In this document: positions 9,036 to 17,971 of the stretch, piece after piece
Numbering within the stretch: position 1 is the first letter of the stretch
Layout of the letters: every line of letters begins with the position of its first letter
NCBI RefSeq assembly: GCF_001029445.1
Contig: NZ_LDOT01000030.1
Span: forward strand, 1 to 64,000
Origin: Photobacterium aquae
GTDB taxonomy: Bacteria; Pseudomonadota; Gammaproteobacteria; Enterobacterales; Vibrionaceae
Length of the DNA stretch: 64,000 nt
Direction: 5' to 3'
Position numbers and translations under genes: made by a program
Notes under the pieces: generated by a model
Seen by the model: the letters and a program-made list of their open reading frames with translations, nothing else
Told to the model about the DNA's origin: nothing
The model's database searches: none

Positions 9036-9515
9036 CACTTTCTCCATTTGTGACGTACCGTGTTATGCCCAGCTATCACAACCCACCCGTGAAAGCATAA
9101 GCGGTTTGGCAACAGGTCCTGCTCCCTCTTGCCACCGCCGAATATTGACGATTTGTCACAAATGAAGATAAAAAAACCATTCAACGAATGGTGATTCATA
9201 TTTATGACGAACCGTCAAAATTGACCTTTCGTCATATTAGCGCAAAAAATAATCACAACAAGTGCATTTTGGCCATATATTCAAATTCGGGAGAAAGCTC
9301 GGTAGTTACTCTCAACGCAGCGTCATTCAGAGTGATTAATGAATAAATATGGTGGGAATTCAGTAACTAATAGAAAGGTCAACCTACCCTTCCTTCTCTC
9401 GCTAACAAAAGCAGAGGGAGAGTAACGCCAGTCAATAACAAGGTAGATATCTACGACTAAGAGTAGACGGGTTGTGTTTATACCCGAATTCCCCCAGTCA
9501 CCGCTTCAACATAAG
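9036..9515. other. Promoter region of the RND cluster
   Basis: The 480 bp between the TetR gene and the RND gene holds no supported ORF. It contains the 34-bp palindrome described separately and a smaller palindrome ATTTGTCACAAAT near 9152-9164. The rest, about 9240-9515, shows nothing I can assign. Confidence 0.6.
9203..9236. promoter_or_regulatory. 34-bp near-perfect palindrome, putative TetR operator
   Basis: The dyad reads TATGACGAA, CC, GTCAA, AA, TTGAC, CT, TTCGTCATA. Every base pairs about the centre except the two dinucleotides between inner and outer arms. It lies about 170 bp upstream of the RND start and downstream of the TetR gene, so it is a good candidate operator for that regulator. 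Binding is inferred. Confidence 0.65.
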
Positions 9516-10289
9516 CTATAGAGACGGAGATATTCGCGGCCCAAGTTGTGCCACCTCGTCGGCGAACACTTGCTGCTCAATACGCAGCCATGAGGATTTA
9601 TAGTCAAACTCGGATGCCAACGGGCGCCAGTTGACACCATCAAGCAGCAAGTTGACGTTGCACAGTATCGAGTCCAAATCAGCGATACGCGATACGCAGC
9701 ACGCTTCGGTGGCATTATTCATCAGAGCGTTTGAGCCAAACGCCATCGACCAGTTCGCAAACACCACATTCTCTTTACGGTAGCCAGCAGGAAGAACCAA
9801 GTCCCCGTTATCCAACCCTTGCTGCAAAAATGCATCGCCAATCGCCACCATCTGCTCTTCAAGTACATTGAAATGCTCAAGCCGGGCAGGCGCTGTTTTC
9901 TCGATAACAAACGGCGTACGGCAGGTAAGCACACACATCGCCAGAACAGGTTCAAGACGGGTAAATAACGAATAACCGACATGCATCGCCAGCACTTTTT
10001 CCCGGCTATTGCCGTCAAAATCCAGAGCTCGACGAAACAACAAAATCTCTTTTTTGAACGCCATAATGCCCAGCGCCGTCACCAGATCTTCTTTGCTGTT
10101 GAAGTGATTGTAAATAGTACCTTTCGAATAGGGACTATCCGCCGCCACCTTATCCATTGTCAGGTGGGCATACCCCTCTCTTTCGACAACTTTCTTTGCA
10201 ATTTCTAACAGCTCAAATTCCCTGTCGATAATCGCCTGCTGCTTTTTGCTCAACGCTTTCGCCACAACCATGCCGTTATTTGCATCCAT
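9516..10289 (-). CDS. TetR/AcrR-family transcriptional regulator
   Basis: The 257-residue product has an N-terminal TetR helix-turn-helix: IAKKVVEREGYAHLTMDKVA followed by SPYSKGTIYNHFNSKEDL. The C-terminal two thirds are a ligand and dimer domain without a recognised subfamily. An upstream in-frame ATG at 10373 would add 28 residues of poor quality. The ATG at 10289 follows AGGTAG at a suitable distance and gives the usual N-terminus, so it was chosen. It precedes the RND/LolA/barrel cluster on the same strand and probably represses it in response to a membrane-active or lipid ligand. Confidence 0.87.
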   Translation of the reverse strand: MDANNGMVVAKALSKKQQAIIDREFELLEIAKKVVEREGYAHLTMDKVAADSPYSKGTIYNHFNSKEDLVTALGIMAFKKEILLFRRALDFDGNSREKVLAMHVGYSLFTRLEPVLAMCVLTCRTPFVIEKTAPARLEHFNVLEEQMVAIGDAFLQQGLDNGDLVLPAGYRKENVVFANWSMAFGSNALMNNATEACCVSRIADLDSILCNVNLLLDGVNWRPLASEFDYKSSWLRIEQQVFADEVAQLGPRISPSL

Positions 10290-10556
10290 TGTTCTACCTG
10301 CAACCCAATACTTACCTGTTGTTTTATAGCATGAAATGACTATATCACCTATTTCACGCCAACCTAAAAGCAAGCAATCAGTAACTGCATCACATCACTA
10401 TTTTGAAGTATCAAAAAATTTTGCATTTTAATTCTCATAATTAAAACCAGATCTTCATGGAAAATCTAATTCATTGTTTTATCAAAATTAAAAAAAACGA
10501 AAAAGCATGGTCATATTCTTGCATAGCTCCATCTAGAACAGCACAAGGAGCATATA

Positions 10557-11078
10557 ATGAACGTGACGCAATCATTTTGCATCGCTGTCGGGATTATCGG
10601 GCTGAGTGGATGTCAGCTCACGACCAGCCAACCTGTCAGCCATACTTTTAACGATCCTGTACCTATCCACGACTACCAATTACCCGTTTTCCCGCAGGGG
10701 ATGACCTCGCTTGGCAACTATCGCCAGCAACGCAACCAAGATATTTGGTATTGGACCGAGCTGGAAAACCATACCTTCCAGCGCGGCGAAAATCTCATCG
10801 TCCAAGTGATTGCCAACAAGCCGCTCAGCCAGCCTCCGGCACAATTTTCCTTTTCCCTTCCAGCAAACCCCGGAGAACGCAAATACAACAGCATCGGTGC
10901 CTACCAGCACTGGGTTAGTGTCATGCCCAATGGCGATCGTTGTACCTACTCACAACAACACACCAAACGGATGAACAAATACCTCTCTATCTTTATCCAC
11001 CACTGCGCGCCGGAAGATCAGCATAACCTGAGTTGGCTCGACAATCTCAAACCCAGCTTTTTCCTAGAGGAACGTTAA
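10557..11078 (+). CDS. Lipoprotein of unknown function leading the cellulose operon
   Basis: A 173-residue protein with a lipoprotein signal: a hydrophobic stretch ending in LSGC, so Cys19 is the lipidated residue. There is no Asp at +2 (Gln follows), which predicts sorting to the outer membrane. The mature part is polar, with ERKYNSIGAYQHWVSVMPNG and two later Cys residues in a CTYSQQH and HHCAPED context that could form a disulfide. I do not recognise a family; alphaproteobacterial BcsN is one comparison to test. It ends two bases before bcsA, so it is very probably part of the cellulose machinery. ACAAGGAG precedes the ATG. Confidence 0.75.
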   Translation: MNVTQSFCIAVGIIGLSGCQLTTSQPVSHTFNDPVPIHDYQLPVFPQGMTSLGNYRQQRNQDIWYWTELENHTFQRGENLIVQVIANKPLSQPPAQFSFSLPANPGERKYNSIGAYQHWVSVMPNGDRCTYSQQHTKRMNKYLSIFIHHCAPEDQHNLSWLDNLKPSFFLEER

Positions 11079-11080
11079 TA

Positions 11081-13327
11081 ATGAAGCACCTAAATGCACT
11101 CTCCGGTATGAAATGGCTGGCCAGTTGCCTTCTCACCGTTGCCGTGTTGTATCTGGCAACCATCGAGGTCGCAGTGGAAACCCACTTATGGCTGTCCGTT
11201 TCCGCCCTGCTGGTTGTTCTGCTATGTATGACATCGAGCGAAAAAAAATACCTCAACCTTGTTATGCTGCTGACAGGGGCATTCATTTCCCTTCGCTATA
11301 TATGGTGGCGCTACGATGAAACATTACCGTGGGAAAGCAGTCTCGATATTCCCTTTGCCCTCGCCCTGTTTATTACCGAAATTTACGGGATCAGCATCTA
11401 CTTGATTGGAATGTTCGTGAATGTAAAGCAGCGTAATCGCAAGATTATTCCCATCGACGAAAAACAAGACATTCCGTCAGTGGATGTTTTTATCCCAACT
11501 TTCAACGAACCTCTCCATGTTGTCGGCCCAACGATTGCCGCCGCCAGCCAACTTCATTACCCAGGAACAGTCAATGTATGGGTATTGGATGACGGCGGAA
11601 CTGCGCAAAAACTTAATGCACAGGATCACCACCAGGCCAAACAAGCCCGTGAGCGAACCAGCAAGCTCAAGGCACTTTGCCAGCAACTCGGCGTGGAATA
11701 CCTCACCCGCCCAGACAACAGCCATGCCAAAGCCGGCAATATCAACCATGCTCTTGCCCACAACCAAGGCGAGTTGGTACTGATCCTTGATGCAGACCAT
11801 GTCCCAAGCCGAGACTTTCTGGTCAACACCGTCGGCCAGTTCCAACACAATTCCAACCTCGGTTTTGTCCAGACCCCACATTTTTTTGTCACCCCCAATC
11901 CTATTGAGCGTAATCTCGGGATCGAAGACAAAGTGCCTGCTGAAAACGAAATGTTCTACAACCGGATCCTCAAAGGGATGGATTTTTGGAATGCGAGCTT
12001 TTTCTGTGGCTCAGCGGCTGTCATTCGCCGCAAGGCTCTAGAAGATGTGGGTGGTATTTCCACCCGAACCATTACCGAAGACGCCGATACTGCAATCAAT
12101 ATCCATGCCAAAGGCTGGGATAGCGCCTATATCAACAAAGCGATGATTGCCGGGCTATCACCGGATACATTCGGGGCCTATGTCACCCAACGCTCGCGCT
12201 GGGCTCAGGGAATGATCCAGATTTTCATGCTAAATAATCCCCTGTTCAAGCGTGGGCTATCATGGCCGCAAAAACTCTGTTACCTCAACTCGACAAGCTT
12301 TTGGTTCTTCCCGCTATTTCGCGTGGTTTACCTGCTAGCTCCGCTGGCATACCTACTGTTTGATCTCCAAATTTTCGTCGGTAATGCCGGGGCCTTCGTC
12401 GCCTATGCCATCCCGCATCTCATCATCAGTATTCTGATTAACCAACACCTGTTTGGCAAAACCCGTAATACCCTGTTTTCAGAGTTTTACGAAACTATTC
12501 TATCCCTATTTCTGTTCCTGCCGGTCCTGTCGGTCATTATCAGCCCTCGCAAACCCAGCTTTGCTGTGACTCCCAAGGGCGAAACGACGGAGAATACTCA
12601 TTTCTCCGGCCTAACACCTGCCTTGCTAGTCCTAACCATCGTGCTCACAGTAGCCGAGTGCTGGGGACTTTACCGTTATTACCATTTCCCTATCGAACAA
12701 GGACAGCTCGCCATCGTTCTGGTTTTCAATACCCTGAACCTTCTTATCAGCCTGCTCTGTCTGGGATCCACCCTTGAAAAACGCCAGCGCCGCATCGAAC
12801 CTCGCATACAAAGCAACGTTCAGGCACATGTCGCGATCAACAACAAGCAATCAACAGCCACTATTAACAATGCTTCACTCAGCGGTGCCAATCTGACAAT
12901 CCATAATTTGGATGACAACCTGCAGCATGGGGATATTGTCGAACTAACCTGCTACGTCGCCAAACCCAAGCAATCCCAATCTGAAAAAGCACATTTGAAA
13001 CCCTACCGATTTGCCATGCGAATCCATCAAGCGACATATCTCGCCAACGGTCAATCTGTCCATTGCGAACTTATGGATAAAAATACTCAATCATTAGCCG
13101 TTTTCACCGATATCGCCTACGGGTTCAGTCGCCGCTGGGAAGTCCGTCGACAGTTCGAAGAGCAGCAAAAGAAAAGCATTCTTCATGCTCTCGGCAACTT
13201 CATTCAGTTATCTGTACGAAGCCTTACCACGGTACTTAAAGCCTCGCTGCACAATCAACGACCGGATCCAGCCAAACCGGCAGGAAGCCCGAAAGCCACA
13301 GACTCAACACAGGATGTACGCCAATGA
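11081..13327 (+). CDS. bcsA: Cellulose synthase catalytic subunit (UDP-forming)
   Basis: An inner-membrane GT2 synthase of 748 residues, shorter than the roughly 870 of E. coli. Core motifs are all visible: VLDDGG, the DAD of LILDADHVP, FFCGS, the TED of TITEDAD and QRSRW. About eight membrane helices flank the GT domain. The C-terminal PilZ domain keeps RRIEPR and NASLSG, so c-di-GMP activation should be intact. It polymerises UDP-glucose and threads the chain through its own channel to BcsB. A TTG at 11033 extends the frame, but the ATG at 11081 follows AGAGG and was chosen. It overlaps bcsB by four bases (ATGA). Confidence 0.95.
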   Translation: MKHLNALSGMKWLASCLLTVAVLYLATIEVAVETHLWLSVSALLVVLLCMTSSEKKYLNLVMLLTGAFISLRYIWWRYDETLPWESSLDIPFALALFITEIYGISIYLIGMFVNVKQRNRKIIPIDEKQDIPSVDVFIPTFNEPLHVVGPTIAAASQLHYPGTVNVWVLDDGGTAQKLNAQDHHQAKQARERTSKLKALCQQLGVEYLTRPDNSHAKAGNINHALAHNQGELVLILDADHVPSRDFLVNTVGQFQHNSNLGFVQTPHFFVTPNPIERNLGIEDKVPAENEMFYNRILKGMDFWNASFFCGSAAVIRRKALEDVGGISTRTITEDADTAINIHAKGWDSAYINKAMIAGLSPDTFGAYVTQRSRWAQGMIQIFMLNNPLFKRGLSWPQKLCYLNSTSFWFFPLFRVVYLLAPLAYLLFDLQIFVGNAGAFVAYAIPHLIISILINQHLFGKTRNTLFSEFYETILSLFLFLPVLSVIISPRKPSFAVTPKGETTENTHFSGLTPALLVLTIVLTVAECWGLYRYYHFPIEQGQLAIVLVFNTLNLLISLLCLGSTLEKRQRRIEPRIQSNVQAHVAINNKQSTATINNASLSGANLTIHNLDDNLQHGDIVELTCYVAKPKQSQSEKAHLKPYRFAMRIHQATYLANGQSVHCELMDKNTQSLAVFTDIAYGFSRRWEVRRQFEEQQKKSILHALGNFIQLSVRSLTTVLKASLHNQRPDPAKPAGSPKATDSTQDVRQ

Positions 13328-15414
13328 AATCGCTAATGACGTCCCTTCTGGGCCTGCTGTTAATGACGTTTAGCAGCCTGCCACTACAGGCAGAAACAAC
13401 GTCTTCGTCCTATACACCGCTTGAAACGGTCACTGTCCCGCTCAACATTCTATTGCCGCCAGGCCGCGATACCACCCTGCGGGGACAATGGGACAAAATC
13501 AGCTTTCCGCTAACTATTTTGGATACCCAAAAAGCGCAAGAAATCAAGCTATCGCTAACCATGACCCATTCAGGAAAAATCGACATCGCTAACCTCTGGG
13601 TGAGCCTTGGTCAAAAAGCACTCGCAAATATCCAACTTCAACCGGATGGTAATCCGCAGCAGGTTGTCATCTCCCTTACCCCCGACTTGCTCAACCGCTA
13701 CGGCAATACCCTGACCGTTGCCGTCCGTCATCAGCTACCGGGATCACTCAGCTTAACCGAACAACGAGTCAATGCTGCCGAAGCAGTCACCGAACTGTTA
13801 GCCAACCAATCATTCTTTGAGTTCAGTTACTATCCAACGCAAACATCGCCGACTCTAGAAAGTGCAGCAGCACTGATCAGCAGCGGCCAAATGCATGACC
13901 AGCCGGTACAGCTGATCAGCCTATTACCCGATAATGCCCAAGGGGATTTAACAATTGCAGGCTTGTTGGTACAAGGGTGGACATTGCGAAGTGGAAGCAG
14001 CGACTATCAGTACCACTTTTATACCCGGAACAATGAACACAGCGATTTTAGCCACAAGAGCAAAATCCAGCTGATTTATGGCCTACCAGATGCGCTGGCA
14101 AAACATGCCAGCCTGCCACAAAACTATCTGGATGCGATCAACGGGCCCTATATGGCCTTGCACTATCATCAGAAGCAATGGCGGATCATCGTATCCGGCC
14201 GAAATGAACAAGAGCTGCTTGAGTCCAGCAAACTCTTTGCTAACCCGGCTTTTCATTTACCGAATCAAACCTACGGCATGATCGCCGCACAAAGTACCAA
14301 TGACCAGCCTCAGGTTGCCAGCGACACCGAATACCCTGTCAACCTTTTTACCCAGCAGCAAAGATTTGGGGATGAGCCATTAACCATTCCGTTAATGATG
14401 CCAGCGAATTTTCTGGTTAACAAAGAAGAGCAATCTCACATCAATCTTGTCCTAACCCATCCAAAAGTTGCACCCGGTGAAGCGGCGATGGTCATTCGTG
14501 TCAACGGCGACTATGCCAACAGCATGCCTCTACGGGCCAGCTACTGGCGCAACATGCAGCATTACCGCCTCAGTTTCCCGATGAGCATGCTTCGCCCAGG
14601 GTTAAACAACATTAGTATTGAGCTTTACGGCCCTGAACAACAAACTGTATCTAGCCAGACTGGCAATATCACTCCCTTCATTGCCCATATCAGCGATAGC
14701 TCTGCGGTTCAGTTCGGTGCATGGGTCAATTACCTCACCAGATATGAGCAACAGTTACCCGCCGATCAGTTGTTATTCATCACCGAAAACAATGGCAGTG
14801 ATGCTCAAGTGACACTCAATTATGCCCAAAACAGTGATTTTGGCGATGTCTGGCAACTGCTAAGTCACCTTGCCTTTCAGGCCCGCCAGCCGATGACCGA
14901 ATTGCTGGTTACCGACAGTACCACCCAATTACGCCCGTTCAACCTCAACTTCAATGTTGGCACCAGCGGTGACACGCTCTCCCCAGCCCCCAGCGATACG
15001 AATAGTCTACTTAACCGCTTGCGCAACAACTTGCTCTCCGACATGGCAGAAAGCACAACGGGTGAGCCCATCAATAGCCAGAGCCAATTTTTCCAGTATC
15101 CCGGCCAATCAACACAATGGGAGCAAGCAGGAAATAGCTTCGCCACCCTAACGACACTGAGCAACGGATGGCGCAACATCAGCTTCACTACCGCAAACGA
15201 ACAGGCTCTGACACAAGAAATGGCCATCTATCTCAGCCAGCCTAGCAGCGCAGTAACCGGAACCATCGAGCTAACGGTGCCAAGCCGAGCGACGGATCGT
15301 CAGTTACTTCGCGCCGGATTTATCGCCCATCCACTCAGCATGCCGTTCCTGCTCTTTACCCTACTGCTCGCATTGGCATGGTTCATGTTCCGAGGGCTGG
15401 AGAAAAAATCATGA
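13324..15414 (+). CDS. bcsB: Cellulose synthase periplasmic subunit
   Basis: A 696-residue periplasmic partner of BcsA with a signal peptide (LLGLLLMTFSSLPLQA) and a single C-terminal anchor helix (about residues 670-690, MPFLLFTLLLALAWFMF). Between them lie the beta-rich carbohydrate-binding and flavodoxin-like modules expected for the family; the start PLNILLPPGRDTTLRG is typical. It guides the nascent glucan across the periplasm and is needed for BcsA activity. The ATGA overlaps at both ends mean translational coupling with bcsA and bcsZ. Confidence 0.93.
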   Translation: MKSLMTSLLGLLLMTFSSLPLQAETTSSSYTPLETVTVPLNILLPPGRDTTLRGQWDKISFPLTILDTQKAQEIKLSLTMTHSGKIDIANLWVSLGQKALANIQLQPDGNPQQVVISLTPDLLNRYGNTLTVAVRHQLPGSLSLTEQRVNAAEAVTELLANQSFFEFSYYPTQTSPTLESAAALISSGQMHDQPVQLISLLPDNAQGDLTIAGLLVQGWTLRSGSSDYQYHFYTRNNEHSDFSHKSKIQLIYGLPDALAKHASLPQNYLDAINGPYMALHYHQKQWRIIVSGRNEQELLESSKLFANPAFHLPNQTYGMIAAQSTNDQPQVASDTEYPVNLFTQQQRFGDEPLTIPLMMPANFLVNKEEQSHINLVLTHPKVAPGEAAMVIRVNGDYANSMPLRASYWRNMQHYRLSFPMSMLRPGLNNISIELYGPEQQTVSSQTGNITPFIAHISDSSAVQFGAWVNYLTRYEQQLPADQLLFITENNGSDAQVTLNYAQNSDFGDVWQLLSHLAFQARQPMTELLVTDSTTQLRPFNLNFNVGTSGDTLSPAPSDTNSLLNRLRNNLLSDMAESTTGEPINSQSQFFQYPGQSTQWEQAGNSFATLTTLSNGWRNISFTTANEQALTQEMAIYLSQPSSAVTGTIELTVPSRATDRQLLRAGFIAHPLSMPFLLFTLLLALAWFMFRGLEKKS

Positions 15415-16436
15415 AATGGCTCCCTCTTGTACTCGCGACGGTGCCACTGCTCAGCCATTCCTCGGTTTTCAACAGCGTTCATGGCTGCAATATCCGGGAA
15501 GACTCGGACATGTGGGCGCTTTACAAGCAGCAGTTCGTCACATCGGACGGCAGGGTAGTTGATAACAGCAATAACAGCATCAGCCACAGCGAAAGCCAAG
15601 GCTACGGCATGGTCATGGCAACCTTCTTTCATGACCATGCCAGTTTCCGTGCCATATGGCGCTGGACGCAACAAACCCTCCAACGCGATAGCGATCAACT
15701 GTTCTCTTGGAAGTGGCAATCTGCCACACCCCATATCCCGGATCGTAACAATGCCAGCGACGGCGATATCTTTATCGCCTGGGCTCTGCTAAAAGCCGAA
15801 GAAGTATGGCCGGGAAACCGCTATCGCGAACAGGCAGCAGCCATCATCAACGCATTGGCCGATACCCACCTTGTGACTTTGGATAAACACACCGCACTGC
15901 TGCCCGCAGGCTATGGCTTCGAGCATCCATCATCGACTGTGGTAAACCCTTCCTATTGGGTTTACCCGGCCTTTAACGACTTCGCAAAATTCAATGCCCG
16001 CTGGCAAAGTCTCAACGATGGCGGAATGAAAATTCTCGAGAAAAGTCAGTTCGGACAACATGCCCTCCCTTCAGACTGGATCGAATACCGCAATAACCAA
16101 TGGGAGCCAGCCCAGCAGTTCCCACCCCGCTTTAGTTATGCCAGCTACCGCATACCGTTGTACTTGATCTGGGGGGGATACGACAACGCCATCAATGACC
16201 ACTATCGTAGCTGGCTCAAAAAATACAACCGCGCGTGGGTCGATGTGGAAACCAACACCATGGCGAACTACCGAGCCCCAAGCGGCGCAAATGCCATTGC
16301 TGCTCTGGTTCAGCTCAGCAACGAGGATTACAAACATCGCAGTGTCCTTCCCGAACCCACTCTGTCGGATGATTACTACTCTGCCAGCCTGATCATTTTC
16401 TCCCATATTGCTTTTTACGAGAGGTATTGCCAATGA
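15411..16436 (+). CDS. bcsZ: GH8 endoglucanase-like protein of the cellulose operon, catalytic Asp replaced
   Basis: A 341-residue protein with a signal peptide and the GH8 fold of periplasmic BcsZ cellulases. The general acid Glu61 sits in HSESQGYGM and the substrate-site motif NNASDGD (Asp117, Asp119) is kept. At the position of the usual catalytic base (SYDAIR in E. coli BcsZ) this protein reads SYASYR, putting Ala at residue 244; codons 16137-16145 are TAT GCC AGC. By family knowledge that would abolish or greatly reduce hydrolysis, unless another residue substitutes. The upstream TTG/ATG options in the same frame overlap bcsB too far; the ATG at 15411 overlaps its stop. Normal BcsZ trims or detangles cellulose. 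Confidence 0.88.
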   Translation: MKWLPLVLATVPLLSHSSVFNSVHGCNIREDSDMWALYKQQFVTSDGRVVDNSNNSISHSESQGYGMVMATFFHDHASFRAIWRWTQQTLQRDSDQLFSWKWQSATPHIPDRNNASDGDIFIAWALLKAEEVWPGNRYREQAAAIINALADTHLVTLDKHTALLPAGYGFEHPSSTVVNPSYWVYPAFNDFAKFNARWQSLNDGGMKILEKSQFGQHALPSDWIEYRNNQWEPAQQFPPRFSYASYRIPLYLIWGGYDNAINDHYRSWLKKYNRAWVDVETNTMANYRAPSGANAIAALVQLSNEDYKHRSVLPEPTLSDDYYSASLIIFSHIAFYERYCQ

Positions 16437-17884
16437 AACTGTCATTACTCCCCCTGCTTCTCGCAGCCCCGGTACTTGCCAACGAGCAGGGCCATGTCCA
16501 ACTCCTCGAAAGCCAAGTGTCCGTTAAGATCAATCCCCCCCAAACCTACAGCGGCTATGACGAAAGTCCAATCTGGGAGATCTTAGAAAAAGAAGGCTGG
16601 CAAGCCGCCCAGCAAGCCGCTTCCAGCCAGAATATATCAGACAACCTCAACGGAGAAATCAGCTATCAGGCCGCACTGAGCCAGCTCAACCAGGCAGTCG
16701 AAAGCCGAAATACCCCGCAGGCCCGTGCACTATTGGCGTCAAACCCGCAATGGTCTAACTGCGAACGTATCCAATGGGCATGGCTGGATTTACAGTTCGA
16801 AACCCAATCAGGATATGGCCCCAAAGCCAAACAAAAACTCACAGCCCTTTTGCAAAATTGCCCCCAGCATGCTTTAGCAACTACCCAAAAAACGCTGGCA
16901 TGGACCCAATCTCGCCACGGGACAGATATCCTCGCGCGATACCGCAACAGTAGCGGCTTTGACAGCAATGCCTATAGCAAGCTGACCTACCAAGTGAATT
17001 TGAACCAACTAGGCAAACGCCGTCTTTCGTCCCAGCAGACTCAACAGGCTAGCCAGCAAATCAGCACCATCAAAGACGCCAAGGGAGCCGAACTGCTTGG
17101 CTGGCAATACCTACGCCAGAAGCAACCCGCCAAGGCGCTATCCTGGTTCAACCAATCCATTAATTGGTCATCGCAACCCAGCCGCAAACAAATTGAAGGG
17201 AAAATCCTCAGCTTGCAACGTATGGGACAAACAGACGATGCCGAGCAGCTCAAGTCGAAATGGTCAAAACGCTATCCGGCTCTGACCAAACTCAACCAAA
17301 GCCAAGGCTCACCAGCACTTGCCAAAGCCTGCAAAAATGATCCTCAATCCTGCCTGAAGCTGCTGGACAAACTCCCATCGCTAACCCCACAACAACAGGC
17401 CCTTGCGGGCTGGCAGTGGTACAAACTCGACCGTCCAATGACCGCAACCCGCGCCTTTGTGAAAGCCCTAAAGACCCTACCGAAAAATGATAAGGACTAC
17501 ACCAACACCCAATATGGCTACACATTGGCACTCAACAAAGCCGGATTCGAGCAACGAGCCGAATACCTTGCCTATAACCTGCCCGATCCTAGCCAGCGGA
17601 TGCTCTACACCAAACAAAGAGAAGCCAAGGCGATTCTCAATGCCTATGAGCTTCAGGACTATGCCTACGTTATTGATAAAACGAACCAATTTGAAATGAA
17701 CTATGGCAAGGATGTGGGTATGGCCGAAATCAAAGGATGGGCGTATTACAACCAGAAGCAAACGACCAAGGCGGTAGAAACCTTCCGTGAACTGGCCGAT
17801 GCCTACCCCCACGACGAAACTTTCAGCGATGCGCTTAAGACCGCTGAGTGCGCCCAGAAAAAAAGCTACAAGCACTGCTGGTAG
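16433..17884 (+). CDS. Periplasmic TPR protein in BcsC position, lacking the barrel
   Basis: The 483-residue product has a signal peptide (LSLLPLLLAAPVLA) followed by alpha-helical TPR-like repeats, for example GWQYLRQKQPAKALSWFNQS and GWAYYNQKQTTKAVETFREL. BcsC of E. coli is about 1150 residues and ends in an outer-membrane barrel. Here the reading frame stops at a TPR-rich CW terminus and no barrel follows. It overlaps bcsZ by ATGA and ends the operon before a strong terminator. It probably scaffolds the periplasmic cellulose path, and the outer-membrane channel would have to come from elsewhere. Two Cys pairs occur in the second half. Full BcsC identity is not supported. Confidence 0.8.
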   Translation: MKLSLLPLLLAAPVLANEQGHVQLLESQVSVKINPPQTYSGYDESPIWEILEKEGWQAAQQAASSQNISDNLNGEISYQAALSQLNQAVESRNTPQARALLASNPQWSNCERIQWAWLDLQFETQSGYGPKAKQKLTALLQNCPQHALATTQKTLAWTQSRHGTDILARYRNSSGFDSNAYSKLTYQVNLNQLGKRRLSSQQTQQASQQISTIKDAKGAELLGWQYLRQKQPAKALSWFNQSINWSSQPSRKQIEGKILSLQRMGQTDDAEQLKSKWSKRYPALTKLNQSQGSPALAKACKNDPQSCLKLLDKLPSLTPQQQALAGWQWYKLDRPMTATRAFVKALKTLPKNDKDYTNTQYGYTLALNKAGFEQRAEYLAYNLPDPSQRMLYTKQREAKAILNAYELQDYAYVIDKTNQFEMNYGKDVGMAEIKGWAYYNQKQTTKAVETFRELADAYPHDETFSDALKTAECAQKKSYKHCW

Positions 17885-17892
17885 AAAAACAA

Positions 17893-17920
17893 AAAGGGCC
17901 TTCACGGCCCTTTCTCTTCT
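17893..17920 (+). terminator. Terminator of the cellulose operon
   Basis: An 8-bp stem AAAGGGCC/GGCCCTTT with a 5-base loop and a pyrimidine-rich tail starts nine bases after the TPR gene stop. Confidence 0.8.
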
Positions 17921-17971
17921 CTCTATGCTTTATTGACTATTGCCATGCAACTATCGTCAATTACATAACGA

